Translations under genes and position numbers: made by a program | Source: Phyto melanocephala | Taxonomy: Eukaryota; Arthropoda; Insecta; Diptera; Rhinophoridae | Direction: 5' to 3' | Length of the DNA: 64,000 nucleotides | NCBI GenBank assembly: GCA_941918925.1 | Contig: OW799234.1 | Location: 74,172,543-74,236,542, forward strand | Part shown: positions 46,366 through 57,733 of the stretch, piece after piece | How positions within the stretch are numbered: the first letter of the stretch is position 1 | Layout: every line of letters starts with the position of its first letter | Notes under the pieces: model-generated | Seen by the model: only the letters and a program-made list of their open reading frames with translations | Told to the model about the DNA's origin: nothing | Database searches by the model: none

Positions 46366-46939
46366 TATTTGTTTGTTATTCTACTCAATAAGGTCTATAC
46401 CTACACTAGGTAGCTTTTCACGTATTAAAAAAGTGCTCATTTGTAGCAGCGTGTTATATCATTGATATTTTATTTAAATGGTTTTTATTTCTTTTCCTAC
46501 ACTTGATAGCAATACATCTTCGAAAAATTACATCTCGTATAGATATTATGTATCCTTTTAAATTTTTCAAAAGACATATTTTTGTATTAGAAAGTTAAAC
46601 AAATATTTTTCGATATTCTTCACGTAATTCTCTCTCATATGATGCACATATTTTATAAAATATTACTCATTTATGTTTAACTACATTTGGTCTGCAGATT
46701 AATGGCCATATCTAATTTTTCAAGTCCACAAAACGCTTCACAACAAAACAACTGCACAATAAACCGAAACGCATTGTCGTTTAACACAATAAACTTTTAA
46801 AATTTTAATTTCTTTTGTATTAAATACAAGTATACCTAAATACAATAAAATTAATTTTTAAAATACGTTTTGCTAATTTCTTTAACAAAGTTTGTAAAAC
46901 AAAATTTATCAAGCATTTTTGATTACAAACAAAAACAAT
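46366..46939. other. Unassigned AT-rich intronic DNA
   Basis: Nothing supported. Confidence 0.4.
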
Positions 46940-48133
46940 TAAGAATGTTATATTCAGTCAAGCGGAATCTGAAAAAACACTTCACCATAATGTCTAGAGG
47001 TATAGTGGCCATATCGTAGCCACTTCGCTTTAATATTTCTGACACCATCTTTGATTTTGAATTTGTACATTATTTGTACATTATTGTATTCTATTAGTCA
47101 AGCCCCTTTCACTTAATGCCAATATTAATAGGGTTGAATTAAGCAAAGTCGCAATTACTATGTTCGACCCATATAACAGCGATTTTATTTTTGACCTTTT
47201 AATACTTAAAAGATCAAGCCTTTTTGTTTGATACCAATATTGAAGGGTATGAAGAGGGTACATTTTTAAATACTAGATTTTACCCATATATAAAATTATT
47301 GTACGCCATTTCGTAGTGGCAGCCATCTTGTATTTTAAATTTTTTAGATTTTATTTTTTGCTACTCAAGCCCTTTGACACCTATATGCTCCTTTTAGTTG
47401 TCCAGAAACTGAAAAATATCGATATTTTTTGAAAGTTTTGGAAAAATAAAATTAAGGCATTTGTAGTTTTGTGGTTATATCTCAGTTACTTTCTAACCGA
47501 TTTGTCAGTGATTTTATAGACTACGGGCCGTATTCATAAAAAAATATTTTTGGTTTATAGAAGGCTTATTTGACAAATTTCTGTACAACACCTGTCAAAA
47601 AAGCCCTTAATAAAACTTAAATATTTTTTATGAATACGGCCCTACAGCTTATATTTTATTGTCCTTAGCTTGCCTAAAAATCAATTATGTACTTTAGAAA
47701 CTTAATATATTTAAAACAATTTATATTTTCAAACATTATTATTCAGTGACCGATTTGTCAAAAACAGACGTGTGTAAAAATTATACAAGGACTAAAAAAA
47801 ATTGATTTTTGTGGTACTAATATGGAAAAAAAAACAGAGGCAGTCATGTTTATTTGCTTATATCTCAGAAAGTTATAGAGGGATTGTACTAGATTTTAAT
47901 TGCGAATTATTCGCTGTTCTTTGGAAAAGGTTTAATTCAAAGATCTAGATAACATATGGGGGCTCTTAAATGCTGATTTCAACCAACCCACGGACAATCG
48001 GACGTTGTTAACTCGACTACCCGAGTTATATGTTTTCAGAAAATATCTACTTTATGGGATCGGAAATGAATATTATAGGAATTACTAACGGAATGTCAAA
48101 GCTATATATACCCTAGGGCACCACAGGTGCACT
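46940..48133 (-). mobile_element. INE-like element, family B long variant, with inserts
   Basis: Worn start AAGAATGTTATATTCAGTCA, CACTTCACCATAATG, long interior as in 56847-57733, and end GGCACCACAGGTGC. Holds the MITE at 47525-47642. The GGACAGACGG tract has decayed to CCACGGACAATCGGACG. Confidence 0.7.
47525..47642. mobile_element. 118-bp palindromic MITE
   Basis: Ends GGGCCGTATTCATAAAAAAA and its near-perfect inverse, about 24 bp each, flanked by TAC (47522-47524 and 47643-47645). Only about 70 bp lies between. Similar GGGCCGTATTCAT ends are common on ISL2EU/Harbinger-type animal MITEs, but the class is not certain. Confidence 0.8.
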
Positions 48134-48412
48134 CCTCAAAATGGTCTAGTTATGCCAATGATGATTATTCACTTGGTTTTGAATACCATCGTTTAACTAG
48201 AATTTTGTTAATTGTATACTGTATTGTGCTAATCAAGCCATTTTATTTGATATTATTTGATTTGTTGAGGGCATCATAATTAATTACGAAATTTAATAAT
48301 AATTCAAAAATTTCCTTAAAGGATAATATTTTGTATTGTAAATTTTAGGAAAAATATATGTAGCTGTTGGATTTTGGTGCTTTTATCTCAGTTAGTTACG
48401 AATAAATTTTAC
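48134..48412. other. Repeat-derived DNA upstream of the retroelement insertion
   Basis: CTTTTATCTCAGTTAGTTAC at 48380-48399 resembles the family B interior; otherwise unassigned. Confidence 0.4.
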
Positions 48413-48424
48413 AGATGTGCTTAG
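48413..48424. repeat. Target-site duplication, left copy
   Basis: AGATGTGCTTAG, repeated exactly at 49287-49298. Confidence 0.85.
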
Positions 48425-49286
48425 GTTAGAGAGGCTCAGATGCCGATGGAGCGCATGAGTCGGGTGAAAGTGGTCGAAAGGCTACATTACACGCTCAAAG
48501 CGGATGGATTCATGCACGATGAGTGCATGGAGAATGACATCAGTATCTTTATTGATGGGTCCTTTATGGACGGAAGGGCAGGTGCTGGTGTGTACTCATC
48601 TGAGTTGAACTTATCCTGCACCCTGAATCTGGGGGAGTACGTGTCAGTCTATCAGACAGAAATGCTTGGTTTGCTGCACGCGTTGGACCACCTGTTGGAA
48701 TGTCGAATGTATGGGAAGAGAATTTTTATTGCACTTGACAACCAGTCGGTTATAAAACGTATGCAGCGGATAGATGTGAACTCCTATTTGGTGCTTGAGT
48801 GTGTTCTAAAGCTCAATAGGTGTGCCTCTACAAATGAGGTAACGCTGATGTTGATTACAGGACATGGTAACTTCAAATATCATCTGAAGAGGATGCAGAT
48901 CGTGGATGATGATATTTGTAGAATGTGCCTGGAGGATGCCGAGATGGCGGCGCATGTAGTATGCGAGTGTCCGGCGTTGGCGAGCGGAAGATTAAGGATC
49001 ACAGGCAAGCACACTTTAAGTGTGAGTGCGATGGGGGACCTTAGTCTGAGGGAGATGCTGGCGATTACAAAGGACTGTGCGATGAGGATTGTCGACAATC
49101 ACCAGTCGGCAGTGTGAAATCGTTTTTCTAGTCCAGAGCAAACGCCGGTTGTGGCGCGGGACTCAGTGATTGAGGGTGTGCTGATCGGTGGACACGAAAT
49201 CACTGAGGAGCGAAGGGGGTCGAAAAGGGACTCGTGATAGTAGTGGTCTGCTTCGATATTCCCCCTACATGTGTATATATATATAT
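48425..49286 (+). mobile_element. 5'-truncated non-LTR retrotransposon insertion
   Basis: 862 bp flanked by a perfect 12-bp duplication, ending in a short (TA)n tail (GTGTATATATATATAT) instead of poly(A). GC is markedly higher than the surroundings and the frame is open, so this is the youngest retroelement in the window. The 5' end lacks the reverse transcriptase. Confidence 0.85.
48440..49117 (+). CDS. ORF2 C-terminal part: RNase H plus zinc region, internally deleted
   Basis: 225 codons. Residues 34-105 are an RNase H domain: DISIFIDGSFMDGRAGAGVY (first Asp), QTEMLGLLHAL (Glu) and IFIALDNQSVIKRM (second Asp). The usual last segment (PGHxGxxGNExAD, final catalytic Asp) is missing. The frame instead passes from EVTLML straight into ITGHGNFKYHLKRMQIVDDD, and on to CRMCLEDAEMAAHVVCECPA, the Cys/His region found at the end of such ORF2 proteins. 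So an in-frame deletion of roughly the domain end plus linker has occurred and RNase H should be inactive. The Met at 48440 is only the first in the truncated copy. It is not a host gene on present evidence. Confidence 0.75.
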   Translation: MPMERMSRVKVVERLHYTLKADGFMHDECMENDISIFIDGSFMDGRAGAGVYSSELNLSCTLNLGEYVSVYQTEMLGLLHALDHLLECRMYGKRIFIALDNQSVIKRMQRIDVNSYLVLECVLKLNRCASTNEVTLMLITGHGNFKYHLKRMQIVDDDICRMCLEDAEMAAHVVCECPALASGRLRITGKHTLSVSAMGDLSLREMLAITKDCAMRIVDNHQSAV

Positions 49287-49298
49287 AGATGTGCTTAG
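49287..49298. repeat. Target-site duplication, right copy
   Basis: AGATGTGCTTAG, identical to 48413-48424. Confidence 0.85.
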
Positions 49299-49584
49299 AA
49301 ATACTTTTTGAGACTAATACTGGCTATTAGGTGCTACAACCATGTCAAAGTTACTAGAAGCTTTAATATTATTTGTTGTTTCAGTTTTGTTGACTGAATG
49401 GTCTAAAATTTTCTAAGAATGGCCCTAAAGGTATATCAGATATAGTATAGTAAAATCAGAATTGTCTGTAAATTATCCAAATGCTGAAATATTTTAATTT
49501 TGGTGTTAAAAATTCATGCGTACTTTTTGTTGCTTATATCTCAATATACTGTACACCAAAATTTTTCCCAAATACATATATTGC

Positions 49585-49790
49585 ATCAATCTTCTGGAAA
49601 TATCCGGGAATAAATATATGTTGAAGTTCAGCATAATCGACTCACAACTTTCTAGCCATTGAATAATTTAAAAACACTTTTGTGACCACCTAAATATATT
49701 TTTATATGCCTTAAGGGCTAATCATAAAAAATTTTAGATAAATCGGCCACTAATCTTCAAAGTTATAGGCAAATATTATTTGCAAAGTAT
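49585..49790 (+). mobile_element. INE-like family B fragment
   Basis: CAATCTTCTGGAAATATCCG, GTTGAAGTTCAGCATAATCG and ATGCCTTAAGGGCT match the plus-oriented family B interior (compare 27265-27500 and 32790-32935). Confidence 0.6.
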
Positions 49791-49799
49791 TTTTCGGCA

Positions 49800-50985
49800 G
49801 TACCTATTGTATTAGCAGTAAAAACCTTATGGGCTGCTTAATATGATGAATTTTCTATTTTTAAAATGTTTTTTACAACTTTTTTTTGTGGAAAACTTTG
49901 AGATAAATGCTTAAAAAGACTCTATTTCAAAATATACAATTAAGGATTTTTTCGTTAATTTTTTATTAATTAAAACCTTACTATTTAATTTTTAGATTTA
50001 TTACATACCTGTTCAGTTCAAGGTAAAATTTTTGCAATTTAACTGTTGATATTGTTGATATACATATATGCATACATACAAATATAGATATAGAATACAT
50101 TTCTATACCAGTTTCTTTTCTTATCTTGAAATCTTACTAAAAAAATATTTTCAAAAAATTCTTAGAAACTTGATTGTGCAAATAAATAAAAATCTATTAA
50201 ATGTTAAGGGGAATTGATCATAAAATGGTTTTTGTACAATATAGAAAAAAGTCTATTTAACTTTTATATTAACAATTTTAGATAAAATATCGACTACTTA
50301 GTCTTATTTCAAAATTGTGACTACTATTCTGTGTGAGAATTTGCGTATTTCTTTTTGTTAGCAACGTTTATCAACTAATATATGTTCTTTAACTAATCAA
50401 CACTCTAACTACTTAAACAAACATTTACTTTTAATAGTACTACAGCTTTGATTTTAAATTCTTGTGCATTTTTTTAATACATAAGTATATGTATAATAAA
50501 AAGCTGATATTATGTCATCTTTAAATTATAACGTATGTATTTATTTCTAGTAATTATCTAATTTTTAAGAATATTTAACTCCAAATTTAACATGTCTGCT
50601 TAACGCTATTTTAATATAATAAAATAAAATGTGCATGTGTATATGTATAATAGGCCAATTCAAAGTGGTTGCATATCAGTGCTATTAATGCTTTGTCATC
50701 TCATAAGTATTTACATACGCGTTGGGTATGTTTTAGAAAATATGTATTTCACCCAGCGGCGAACACATTACATCTCTGTAATGATGTTTTTCATACTTTG
50801 TGTTCCACTTACAATGTGTGCGGAGTAGTGTTGAAGGCGTCTTTTATCTGCTCCCAAAGTAAATGAGATTGCATTCGATCTTTATATTGTCAACTTACAA
50901 TACATTTTGGGCATTACTAAGTTAATTGGATTTACACTTATTCTGTGTAAAAGTGGAAGCATTAACACTTCACAATTATTAAATA
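49800..50985. other. Unassigned intronic DNA
   Basis: 50635-50875 is less AT-rich (CACCCAGCGGCGAACAC) and has overlapping open frames, none recognised. Confidence 0.35.
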
Positions 50986-51305
50986 CTAGCCAAGCCCGGC
51001 GCGCGTTGCTACGCCCCTTAATAAATAAAAATGCATTCCGAATTTTAATTGAATATCAAGTGCAAGAAGGTAAAATTATTACTTTTTTTATGGGCGTGGC
51101 ACTACCCACTTTTATAATCACGTCATAATATAGTCATGACAGTTCAATATGTGTGCAAAGTTTCAGAAAAACGGTGAAGTTCAAGTAGCTAAAAATGATA
51201 ATTTTTTATTTATAGGCGTGACACTGCCCACTTTTCTAATCAAGAAATTGTATAATCATGAGAGTTTAATATATGTGTAAAGTTTCAGAAAAATCGGCTT
51301 AGTGA
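50986..51305 (-). mobile_element. Helitron, CTAG|T family, 5'-truncated
   Basis: Minus strand ends GCGTAGCAACGCGCGCCGGG then CTTGGCTAG before T. Inside it has two repeats of GGCGT(G)GCACTRCCCAC followed by an AGTTTCAGAAAAA phrase (51085-51180, 51205-51300). The TC start is not seen. Confidence 0.7.
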
Positions 51306-51479
51306 CACTGTCACCAGTACTACTGACTTATTATACCCCCGACAATGCTTTTTTACTATAGACATTTACCATGTGCGTGTCATTGGAAATCTACTACTGA
51401 TACTGGTACTACTGAGTAGGTAGTTCTTTTAGGACCATATGTAGACATTGTCACTAGAGATTCAATAGTGCATTTAAGT

Positions 51480-51635
51480 ATTTATTGTGTATACATTTTT
51501 TTTCTCATCAAAAAAAACGAAAAAAAATGTAGACACTTTGTTGACAATGTCGCCAAGAAGTCACCACAATAGTCGACAAAACTGGTGACTTGGAGACACT
51601 TGTCCCCAGGTTTCCTTCAGGGTACTGTTGATTAA
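51480..51635 (-). repeat. Dispersed repeat also flanking the minisatellite
   Basis: TGTAGACACTTTGTTGACAA, CCAAGAAGTCACCAC, TCGACAAAACTGGTGAC and CTTCAGGGTACTG match, in reverse complement, 63733-63835. Confidence 0.7.
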
Positions 51636-52155
51636 AACTTTGTGTACGTACGCGATTGACGATTTTATCACAAATACTTATTAAAACACACCAATAGCTA
51701 CAGATGTAGAAATAACTATGTATTGAAATAACTATTTATCATCGTGCTATAAGTAATTGTATGTATAAAGTTCTGTACAAAACTTTTAGTAAAATATTTT
51801 TTTTTTACTTTTTTAATATTTTAAAATTTTTATTTTAATAAGTACTAAGCAAATAGTAATGAATGATTTGTAAAGATCAATAATTTTATCTTTAAAAAAA
51901 CAAATCAAAATTTAAAAATATTAAAAAAACATATTATTTGAAAAACATCTAAAATCAGATCATTTAACTGACAATTTAAAAGTTATTCATATAAACCGAC
52001 TGCCGTTTTGTAAAAAAAATTTCATGAAAAGAACGTAACAACTAAAATGTATTAATTTTTACATAATAAATAAAAAGTCTATTTATTATTATTATTTCTG
52101 TTTTCGAAGTAAATAAAATTGTAATAACAATTATAATAATTTTTAATTATATGTT
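51636..52155. other. Unassigned AT-rich intronic DNA
   Basis: Nothing supported. Confidence 0.4.
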
Positions 52156-52271
52156 TTGACCATATTGAAAAATTGACTCCCCAATCATAAGCTTTAAGAA
52201 AATATTACTTTATGGTATCGGAAAGGAATATTGTAGAAATCACCCTTGGCACCACAGGTGAAGGGTATAAA
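52156..52271 (-). mobile_element. INE-like family B end fragment
   Basis: TTGACTCCCCAATCATAAGC, ACTTTATGGTATCGGAAAG and CACCACAGGTGAAGGGTATA: only the terminal 115 bp. Confidence 0.75.
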
Positions 52272-52547
52272 AATATAAATAATTGTACACAGAAAAATTA
52301 TTGTCGAAAACGTTTGATTAATTTTAAAATTGAACTATTTACAAATTTAATTAATATTTTAAATTTAATTTCATTAAGATTTGTCGAACTGATATATTTA
52401 ATAGATTAAATTATATTTTTTAAACTGGCTCAAGTTCATTTTTTAAATTTCTCACTTTTATATGAAGAAATTAAATTTTCTTATTTGTGATAATGAAAGA
52501 ATAAAATTGGAAAAGTAAGTTTGTATGTTTGATTTACTGAATCAATT

Positions 52548-52740
52548 TCATATATACTTCTGAGATGATATTAACATCTAACACTTGGACATTCCGATCA
52601 AAGAGTGCTGATGATGAAACCGTAGCTGTAGGCTAGTTGTTGGTAAAAATATAATTTTTCAGATTATTCTTTCATTTATCACAAATAAAAAAATTCTTTG
52701 TAACAATAAGAATGTTAATATGAACTCGAGCCTGATTTAA
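52548..52740 (+). repeat. Dispersed repeat with hammerhead-like motif, copy 2
   Basis: Retains ATTCCGATCAAAGAGTG, the core CTGATGA (52608-52614) and TGAAACCGTAGCT, but the second half of stem II, the GAA box and the cleavage strand are replaced by GTAGGCTAGTTG. The tail (GATTATTCTTTCATT, GAACTCGAGCCTGA) matches copy 1. As it stands it cannot fold into a ribozyme. Confidence 0.6.
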
Positions 52741-53365
52741 TCTATTTTAAATTTATTTAATAAATTTTTTTAATTGGTTTTAAACTTTTGTAAAAAAACT
52801 AAGAAAATTATGTCACTATAAAAGACAAAAAAGAATGTAAAAACAAGTAAAATTTTTATCAAACACTAATTTTTGTGGAGAAAATTGCAAAATCTGGTAT
52901 TCATTGGACTGCCCGAAAAGGATAAAATATTGGAAAAACTTGTGACCAATCTAAGAGTGATTTGGTAAGTATGTGCATACATATGCATTGATGTAGAAAT
53001 GTTAAGGACTTTTATAAAAGGACAGGGCGACGCAAAGTGAGGTTTCAAAATAAATAAATGCATGTGCCTCTAAAACAATTGAATAGATATATTTACAAAC
53101 AATTGTACACGATTTCAAATACGCTACTCTAATTACAATCAGATTTTTGGTTCAGAAGATATAGCCCTTCAAAGTTGACTGGTTTTAAGTGTTAAGAAAA
53201 CAGTTAATTTTAAGGTAATTTGGTCGGTATCTCAAAGCAAGTAACGGATCGTCATTATATAAATCTATTTATTATAAAAAAATAATCAAAAGAAAGTTGA
53301 ACTCTTGGGCAATATTTCACAAAAAAAAAAAATTAAATAATTTAAACAAACACTATATTTGATGT
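52741..53365. other. Unassigned AT-rich intronic DNA
   Basis: Nothing supported. Confidence 0.4.
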
Positions 53366-53367
53366 AC

Positions 53368-53515
53368 TTTACACTGTGCAGTATAAATTTTCGTACATAT
53401 TGATTTATGGATAACTCCATTCCTAATGCATAGATTTAAGCAATTCTCAGGGATAGATATTTTTTACTCAGGAAATATACATTAAAAATTCCATGGCCTT
53501 ACGTTGATCATTTGG
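53368..53515 (-). mobile_element. INE-like family A fragment
   Basis: TTTACACTGTGCAGTATAAA, TTTTCGTACATATTGAT, AACTCCATTCCTAATGC and TTACTCAGGAAATATACAT: family A interior only. Confidence 0.7.
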
Positions 53516-54203
53516 TTTAAAAGTTGTGATTTTTGCATAAAAAAAAACTTAAATGGCGCTTTTATTCGATATTAGCAATTTGTTGAAATTAAATTGTTTG
53601 CAGTTTGTTGATGCCAAATTAGAATGGCAAGTTACATAAAAACTTTTACGTTAAAACTTTTCATATAGACGAGTATTTAAAATATATATTGTTGCTCCCA
53701 TTTTATGGCAGACACGGCAGCAATGTCTTATGTTTGAAAGACACATGAACACAAGGCAATGCATTAACATTAGGTTAATGTTTGTATGCCTTTAGGATTA
53801 CCTTTTTAAAGTTAACAGTGATAACAATTTTCTTTTGAACCGAATTGGTTCCAGCATGGAGGGTGATTATATATTCTCATTTTAAAAAATAAATTCTAAA
53901 TACCTCAAGGACTGATTGTTTTATAGACTCGCCTTTATTTTAAAAGACTTTTTAATGACATAATTAAAACTTTCGACGTTATTGCAGATGTTTCCCTTGT
54001 GTGTTGTATCCTGAATGAATCTAATCCATTAAACTAACTCACCCTAATTATTAAGTAGTTTTTCTTATTCTCAAACTTTTTCAATAAACACTTATTATTT
54101 TCTCGTAGAATATCTTTGAGTCAAGATCTAGCTTTGCAATATCAGATGTCGGGATTAGAAATGCCACTAAATTCCAAATAAATTGGATCATGCAAGGAAT
54201 ATA
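53516..54203. other. Unassigned intronic DNA
   Basis: Nothing supported. Confidence 0.4.
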
Positions 54204-54426
54204 AAGGAATGTTCTGACAAACGCATCTCGCATGACATTTGCGATGTGAGCTGAAATCGCATAACTGTAGTTCACAAACGTAAGAACTTTTGCGACTTCA
54301 ATTCGCAACTTATGTTTGAAAAATAGGAAATCGCCAGCAAAACGCGTGAACTATAGAACATGTAAAAAAAAATTGACGATTTTCAAATCGCTGGCGATTT
54401 TTTATCATTTGAGTGTCAGAACATGC
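54204..54426. mobile_element. Foldback MITE, about 220 bp
   Basis: Left end GGAATGTTCTGACAAAC, right end (reverse complement) AGGCATGTTCTGACACTC. Inside, AAATCGCCAGC (54328) and GCTGGCGATTT (54390) pair, and AATCGCATAACTGTAGTTC pairs loosely with GAACTATAGAACATG. No exact target duplication could be fixed. Confidence 0.5.
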
Positions 54427-56110
54427 CTGATAATAAAAGAAAATATGTTTGTATGAATGTTTGTAATAATTTTTGTTAAAAATTAATAAATGCTCACTTC
54501 TCTGTGTTCCAAAGAAAATCGAATTCGAAATTGCTATTGCACTAATCCATTTGAACAACTTGATTTCACTTGGAATACGGGAGAGTCACAAATATCTCAA
54601 ATCAATGGATTTAAATAAATCAAACATTTTAATTATAGACGTGGCTAAATTATTTAAAAATAATTTTTTAAATTCATTAAAAAATTTAAAACAATTTTTG
54701 AAATTGCTATTTTTTGCAAATTTTTTCGGTTAAAGTTATTTATTAATTAAAATAATTAATTATTTAATTTATATTATCATTTTGATAATTGGCTTATACG
54801 TAAACAAAACAAATTTATTTTTCATAATTCAATGCCTCTCTAAAGCATACAACCCTAAGCTCTCATTCTTTTTTACTAACAAAACGTTATTTGCTATATT
54901 AAGAGTCTGTGGGATGCTTCAAATATTCCATATACAAACATACATGCGAGCAAATTAAATAATTTCATGTGTTGAATTAACAATAATTTTTGACATTTAT
55001 ATGTGGTTGCATCAGTTATAATTTGTTTTTTCTTTTTCTTTTTTTATAATTTAATTTTGATGACATGTTATAAAAACATATATTTTATACCCTATAACAT
55101 GAAATAGGCGTATAGACAGACTCAGAATATGCGATTTTTGAAACTGGTTAAAATCGGTTAATAATTTTAGTTTTACTAAAACAGAATGACAAAACATTTG
55201 CCACAAACCTTAATTCCAAATTAAGTATGAAAATGTTTTATAGTGTGTGCAAACAAACTGTATTAATAAATTTTATAATGACAAGTACATACACATGTAC
55301 ATAATTGACCATGGCTCCCACATAAAAAATGCTGGTGTTTATACATAATTTGCAAGACATAACGTGAAGACCATACCACTGTTTATCATACGTCATGTGT
55401 AAAATATGAACTTAAATAAATGTACAAATTAACTCCACATCTCTTGTTTCGTTAAAAAAAATAAAATTTTTAATTATTATTTTAATAAAACATATATTTT
55501 TTCTTTTGGTATATATTTTTATGCAGTGACGGTATAAATTGGTCGGTCATGACCAAAAATTGTTTTGTTGTTTTTTTGTCGACTTGTACATTTTCTTTGA
55601 AAAATTAAAGGAAATAATTACAAGCAGGTAGTGCAAGTCATCTAAAAATAAGTAAAAATTATATTAAATATTTACAACAGAAAACTTGACCATAATATCA
55701 ACACGTACATACTACATACATATGTACATACCCATGTACATTTATTTACTACTTATTTATATAGTTGATAACTTTTTTTTAGTTTATTTTTTTTTTAAGA
55801 ATTATCAATGAAATTTTATTAAGAGCCATCACAAGAAATTATGTTGCTTGTTTTTTATATTTGAAATTTAATACATAAGTTTTTTTGTGCTCATTTTTTT
55901 ATAAATTAGAGCAATTATATGCACTATAAAAGACAGTCACGTAACTTTTTATAAACATTTGGTGGATGCATGCAGCGTGTTATCAAGTCATACAATCATA
56001 TTTTTAAAATTTTACAATATTTTAATATGATTTGAAAATATCTTATTTTGTCGTGTTTGGTTATTACAATTTGTTAGTTACATATTTTGGGGTTAAAGAA
56101 ATAATAACTA
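54427..56110. other. Unassigned AT-rich intronic DNA
   Basis: TTTATACCCTATAACATGAA at 55085-55104 may be a worn repeat end. No gene. Confidence 0.4.
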
Positions 56111-56830
56111 CAGTGCTGTCTGGGTAGAGTGAACTAATTTTTGCAGAGCGATTTCACTATACCCAGGTTGTTTACTAAATCAAGGTTGAATTTTTGTATT
56201 TAAAAAACTAATTTATTTATTTTAAATGCATTTATAGGTTATAAATTTGTTTTATTTCCATGGAAAATTGTTCTGACACTGTCTCACAAACCAGTTGTAC
56301 AAAGCTTTTTCATTGCATGGAAACTCTCCTTTTTTTTGTTATGGCAGAAATTGTCGATTTTTAAACGCCATAACGCTGTGCTAAAGAAGTAACAGTAGCA
56401 CCTTTATCAATTCCTTTTATAATGTCGCTTTTTTGTTTTAAGGATAAATGCTTTCTTTTTTTCGAATCAATTTTTATGTAACAATTATATGACACCAATT
56501 ATTCAGATATTAAATTTGAGACACGACCTTAATGGAACATGCGCGCAGACTTAAATAAATTAACACTTCATAGAATGCGTATTTGTGAGAGTAACTTGTC
56601 AACTTACTCTAAAACAATCGTTACTTTACTTTATTTTATGTCTTCTTTAATTTTTATACTCTTTTTCATTGTTTTTCTCCTTCGCCAAACCTAAAAACTC
56701 ACTATAAAGTATGTTCACTCTAAAGAGGTTCATGAGTGTTCACTCTACAGAGTAGTCAATGTAAACATTCTGGTGTTCACTCTAAAGAGGTATTCATAGC
56801 ATCGGGGGTTCACTCTATGAATTAATAAAT
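56111..56830 (-). mobile_element. pogo/Tigger-like element, deleted
   Basis: Left end TA|CAGTGCTGTCTGGGTAGAG is of pogo/Tigger type. GTTCACTCTA words recur at 56714, 56738, 56791 and 56808, like the inverse of the left end, but the final CACTG is missing, so the right end is lost beside the INE at 56847. The transposase is reduced to its N-terminal DNA-binding part. Confidence 0.65.
56315..56465 (-). pseudogene. pogo-type transposase, CENP-B N-terminal HTH
   Basis: Minus strand: KRKHLSLKQKSDIIKGIDKG, ATVTSLAQRYGV, a stop, then KSTISAITKK. This is the first helix-turn-helix of pogo/CENP-B proteins (K.K..II...G.....LA..YGV..STI). The second HTH and the DDE core are absent. Confidence 0.75.
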
Positions 56831-56846
56831 AAATAAATCTGATAAT

Positions 56847-57733
56847 ACCCTTCACCGTCATGTACATAGGTATAATCCCACATCGTGGCTTAACCTATAT
56901 TTCATGTTATACGCCATTTTTACTTATTATTTCCGACGCCATCCTCGATTTTGAATTTTTACGTAGTTATCAGTACTCTACTGGTCAGGCCCTTTCATTT
57001 GATACCCATATTGATGGGGTTAAAAATTTTGTTCCGCCATTTTGTTTTAGATGCCGCCTTGGATTTTGTATCTTTTAATAACTTACTGTATTCGACTGGT
57101 CAATCCCTTTCATTTGATATCAATATGGAGGGGGTTCAAGAAGCTACATTTTAAAATAATGTCCGCCATTTTGTGGTGGCGGCCAACATGAATTTGAATT
57201 TTGTTATAGTGCTTATATTGCGCTAGTCAAGTTCTTTCAGATAAATTTCTGAAATATGTATTTAATAAAATAAAAAAATTGCCCATAACTTTACCGATTA
57301 GAGCCCGATTTATCCAATTTTTTTCACGAATATCTCTAGAGGCATATTTTAACTACAAATAGTATCAAAGGTACCTATAAATTATTCTATGGCTGAAAAA
57401 TTTTAATTTTGGTGGTAAGAATATGGGAAAAAACAGAGGCAGTCATTATGGGGCGATTGTGTGGAATTTTAATAGTGATTCATTCCCGAATATTTCTAAA
57501 AGAAATATCTGAGGAACATATGGTTGCTCTAAAAGTTGATTTCAAGCAAAACACGGACAGAAGGACAGATGGGCAGACGGACGTAGCTCAATCAACTCCT
57601 CTGTTCATAAGCTTTCAGAAAATATATACTTTATGGGGTCGGAAATGAAAATTGTAGAAATTACAAACGGAATGACAAAGCTATACATATATACCCTTGT
57701 GCACCACTTGTGAAGGGTATAAAAATAAATAGG
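56847..57733 (-). mobile_element. INE-like element, family B long variant
   Basis: TACCCTTCACCGTCATGTAC, three diverged blocks each with a CTTTCATTTGATAYC phrase and GCCATTTT-type phrase, then ACACGGACAGAAGGACAGAT, ACTTTATGGGGTCGG and end CACTTGTGAAGGGTATAAA. The ATTCGGC hairpin end is missing. Confidence 0.75.

Noticed and set aside
48880..49098. Minus-strand 72-codon frame
   Set aside because: Antisense shadow of the ORF2 C-terminal frame.
48440..49117. Domesticated host gene
   Set aside because: The open frame lies wholly inside an insertion with a 12-bp target duplication, and its RNase H lacks the last motif; a truncated retroelement explains it.
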